DNA of 14,749 nucleotides from an uncultured Gammaproteobacteria bacterium (GTDB lineage: Bacteria; Pseudomonadota; Gammaproteobacteria; PS1; Thioglobaceae): positions 1 through 14,749 of the forward strand of contig CAJWNF010000003.1 of assembly GCA_913044155.1 (NCBI GenBank), written 5' to 3'. Below, piece by piece: positions 14,575 to 14,749 of the stretch (position 1 is the first letter of the stretch; each line of letters starts with the position of its first letter). A program made the position numbers and the translations under genes. The notes beneath the pieces are model-generated. The model was not told where the DNA came from. It did no database searches and was given only the letters and a program-made list of their open reading frames with translations.

Positions 14575-14749
14575 ATGAATATTATTATAATTGCAATTCT
14601 TGTGGTCATTTTGTTTAGCTTAGGCTCAGCGCTTGTTGGTATGTTAAGGGGCGGAGGAAAGGGTTCTGACAAAATGTTTAAATCCCTCAGGACGCGCATC
14701 AGTTTATCGGTGTTTTTGTTTGTTTTTTTGATGTTTGCAAGTTTCATGG
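14575..14749 (+). CDS. DUF2909 twin-transmembrane protein (3' end outside the window)
   Basis: An ATG at 14575 opens a frame that runs for 58 codons to the window edge. It encodes two hydrophobic segments (about 3-22 and 43-58) joined by a glycine/basic loop, RGGGKGSDKMFKSLRTR at 25-41. Small proteins with this two-span plan and loop (DUF2909) commonly sit between coxC and the SURF1 gene in Pseudomonas-type oxidase clusters. The family's function is not established. GAGAGAA just upstream could be the ribosome-binding site. It lies only 20 nt after the terminator, so its transcription probably depends on read-through. SURF1 may follow outside the window. Confidence 0.8.
   Translation, partial: MNIIIIAILVVILFSLGSALVGMLRGGGKGSDKMFKSLRTRISLSVFLFVFLMFASFM

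Noticed and set aside
14520..14747. 75-aa open frame on the minus strand
   Set aside because: It runs across the terminator and antisense to the DUF2909 gene; the plus-strand frame has the two-span family pattern.
1..14749. Mobile elements, CRISPR arrays, tRNA or rRNA genes, phage or defence systems
   Set aside because: I looked for repeat arrays, transposase motifs and cloverleaf-like segments and saw none; the gene content is consistently core metabolism and respiration.

Overview
This window looks like ordinary chromosomal DNA from a gammaproteobacterium, probably a free-living aerobic one, possibly marine. The evidence is the uppS-cdsA-dxr cluster, an aa3-type cytochrome c oxidase locus whose subunit II carries a fused cytochrome c domain, and the accompanying DUF2970, DUF2909 and Sco-like assembly genes in the style of Pseudomonas and its relatives. 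Base composition is AT-leaning and genes are packed tightly, with many 1-17 nt overlaps. The genus cannot be fixed from the sequence alone. No tRNA, rRNA, CRISPR array, insertion sequence or phage gene is visible.

Layout. Positions 1-5523 are one minus-strand block, read from right to left: uppS (undecaprenyl diphosphate synthase), cdsA (CDP-diacylglycerol synthase), dxr (MEP-pathway reductoisomerase), a secreted M23 peptidoglycan endopeptidase, purC, and a DUF2797 zinc protein cut by the window edge. uppS, cdsA, dxr and the peptidase overlap or nearly touch and form an envelope-building operon. Dxr feeds isoprenoid synthesis, UppS makes the lipid carrier for peptidoglycan, CdsA makes the phospholipid precursor and the M23 enzyme remodels the wall. 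The rseP and bamA genes that commonly follow dxr in gammaproteobacteria are not there.

Divergent from uppS at 5665 is a lone hisF. The two genes share a nearly identical start region arranged as an inverted repeat. Each arm holds a -10 box, a GC-rich discriminator and the ATG, which suggests that both mRNAs are leaderless or nearly so.

Positions 6500-14749 hold cytochrome oxidase genes and their assembly factors in three transcription units. The first, on the plus strand, is a histidine-free Sco-like thiol protein, ctaB (heme O synthase) and DUF2970. The second, on the minus strand, is ctaA (heme A synthase) followed by sco, a copper chaperone with an unusual His/Asp-rich insert. The third, on the plus strand, is coxB, coxA, a 32-residue single-span membrane ORF, ctaG (Cox11) and coxC, closed by a strong terminator. 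The start of a DUF2909 twin-transmembrane gene follows. CtaB and CtaA make heme A for CoxA, Sco and the Sco-like protein probably prepare CuA in CoxB, and CtaG delivers CuB to CoxA. SURF1 is not in the window and may lie just past its right edge.

The most useful leads are the unannotated 32-aa ORF between coxA and ctaG, the mirrored uppS/hisF promoter and start module, the His-rich loop in Sco beside a His-free Sco relative, and the M23 gene in the usual place of rseP.
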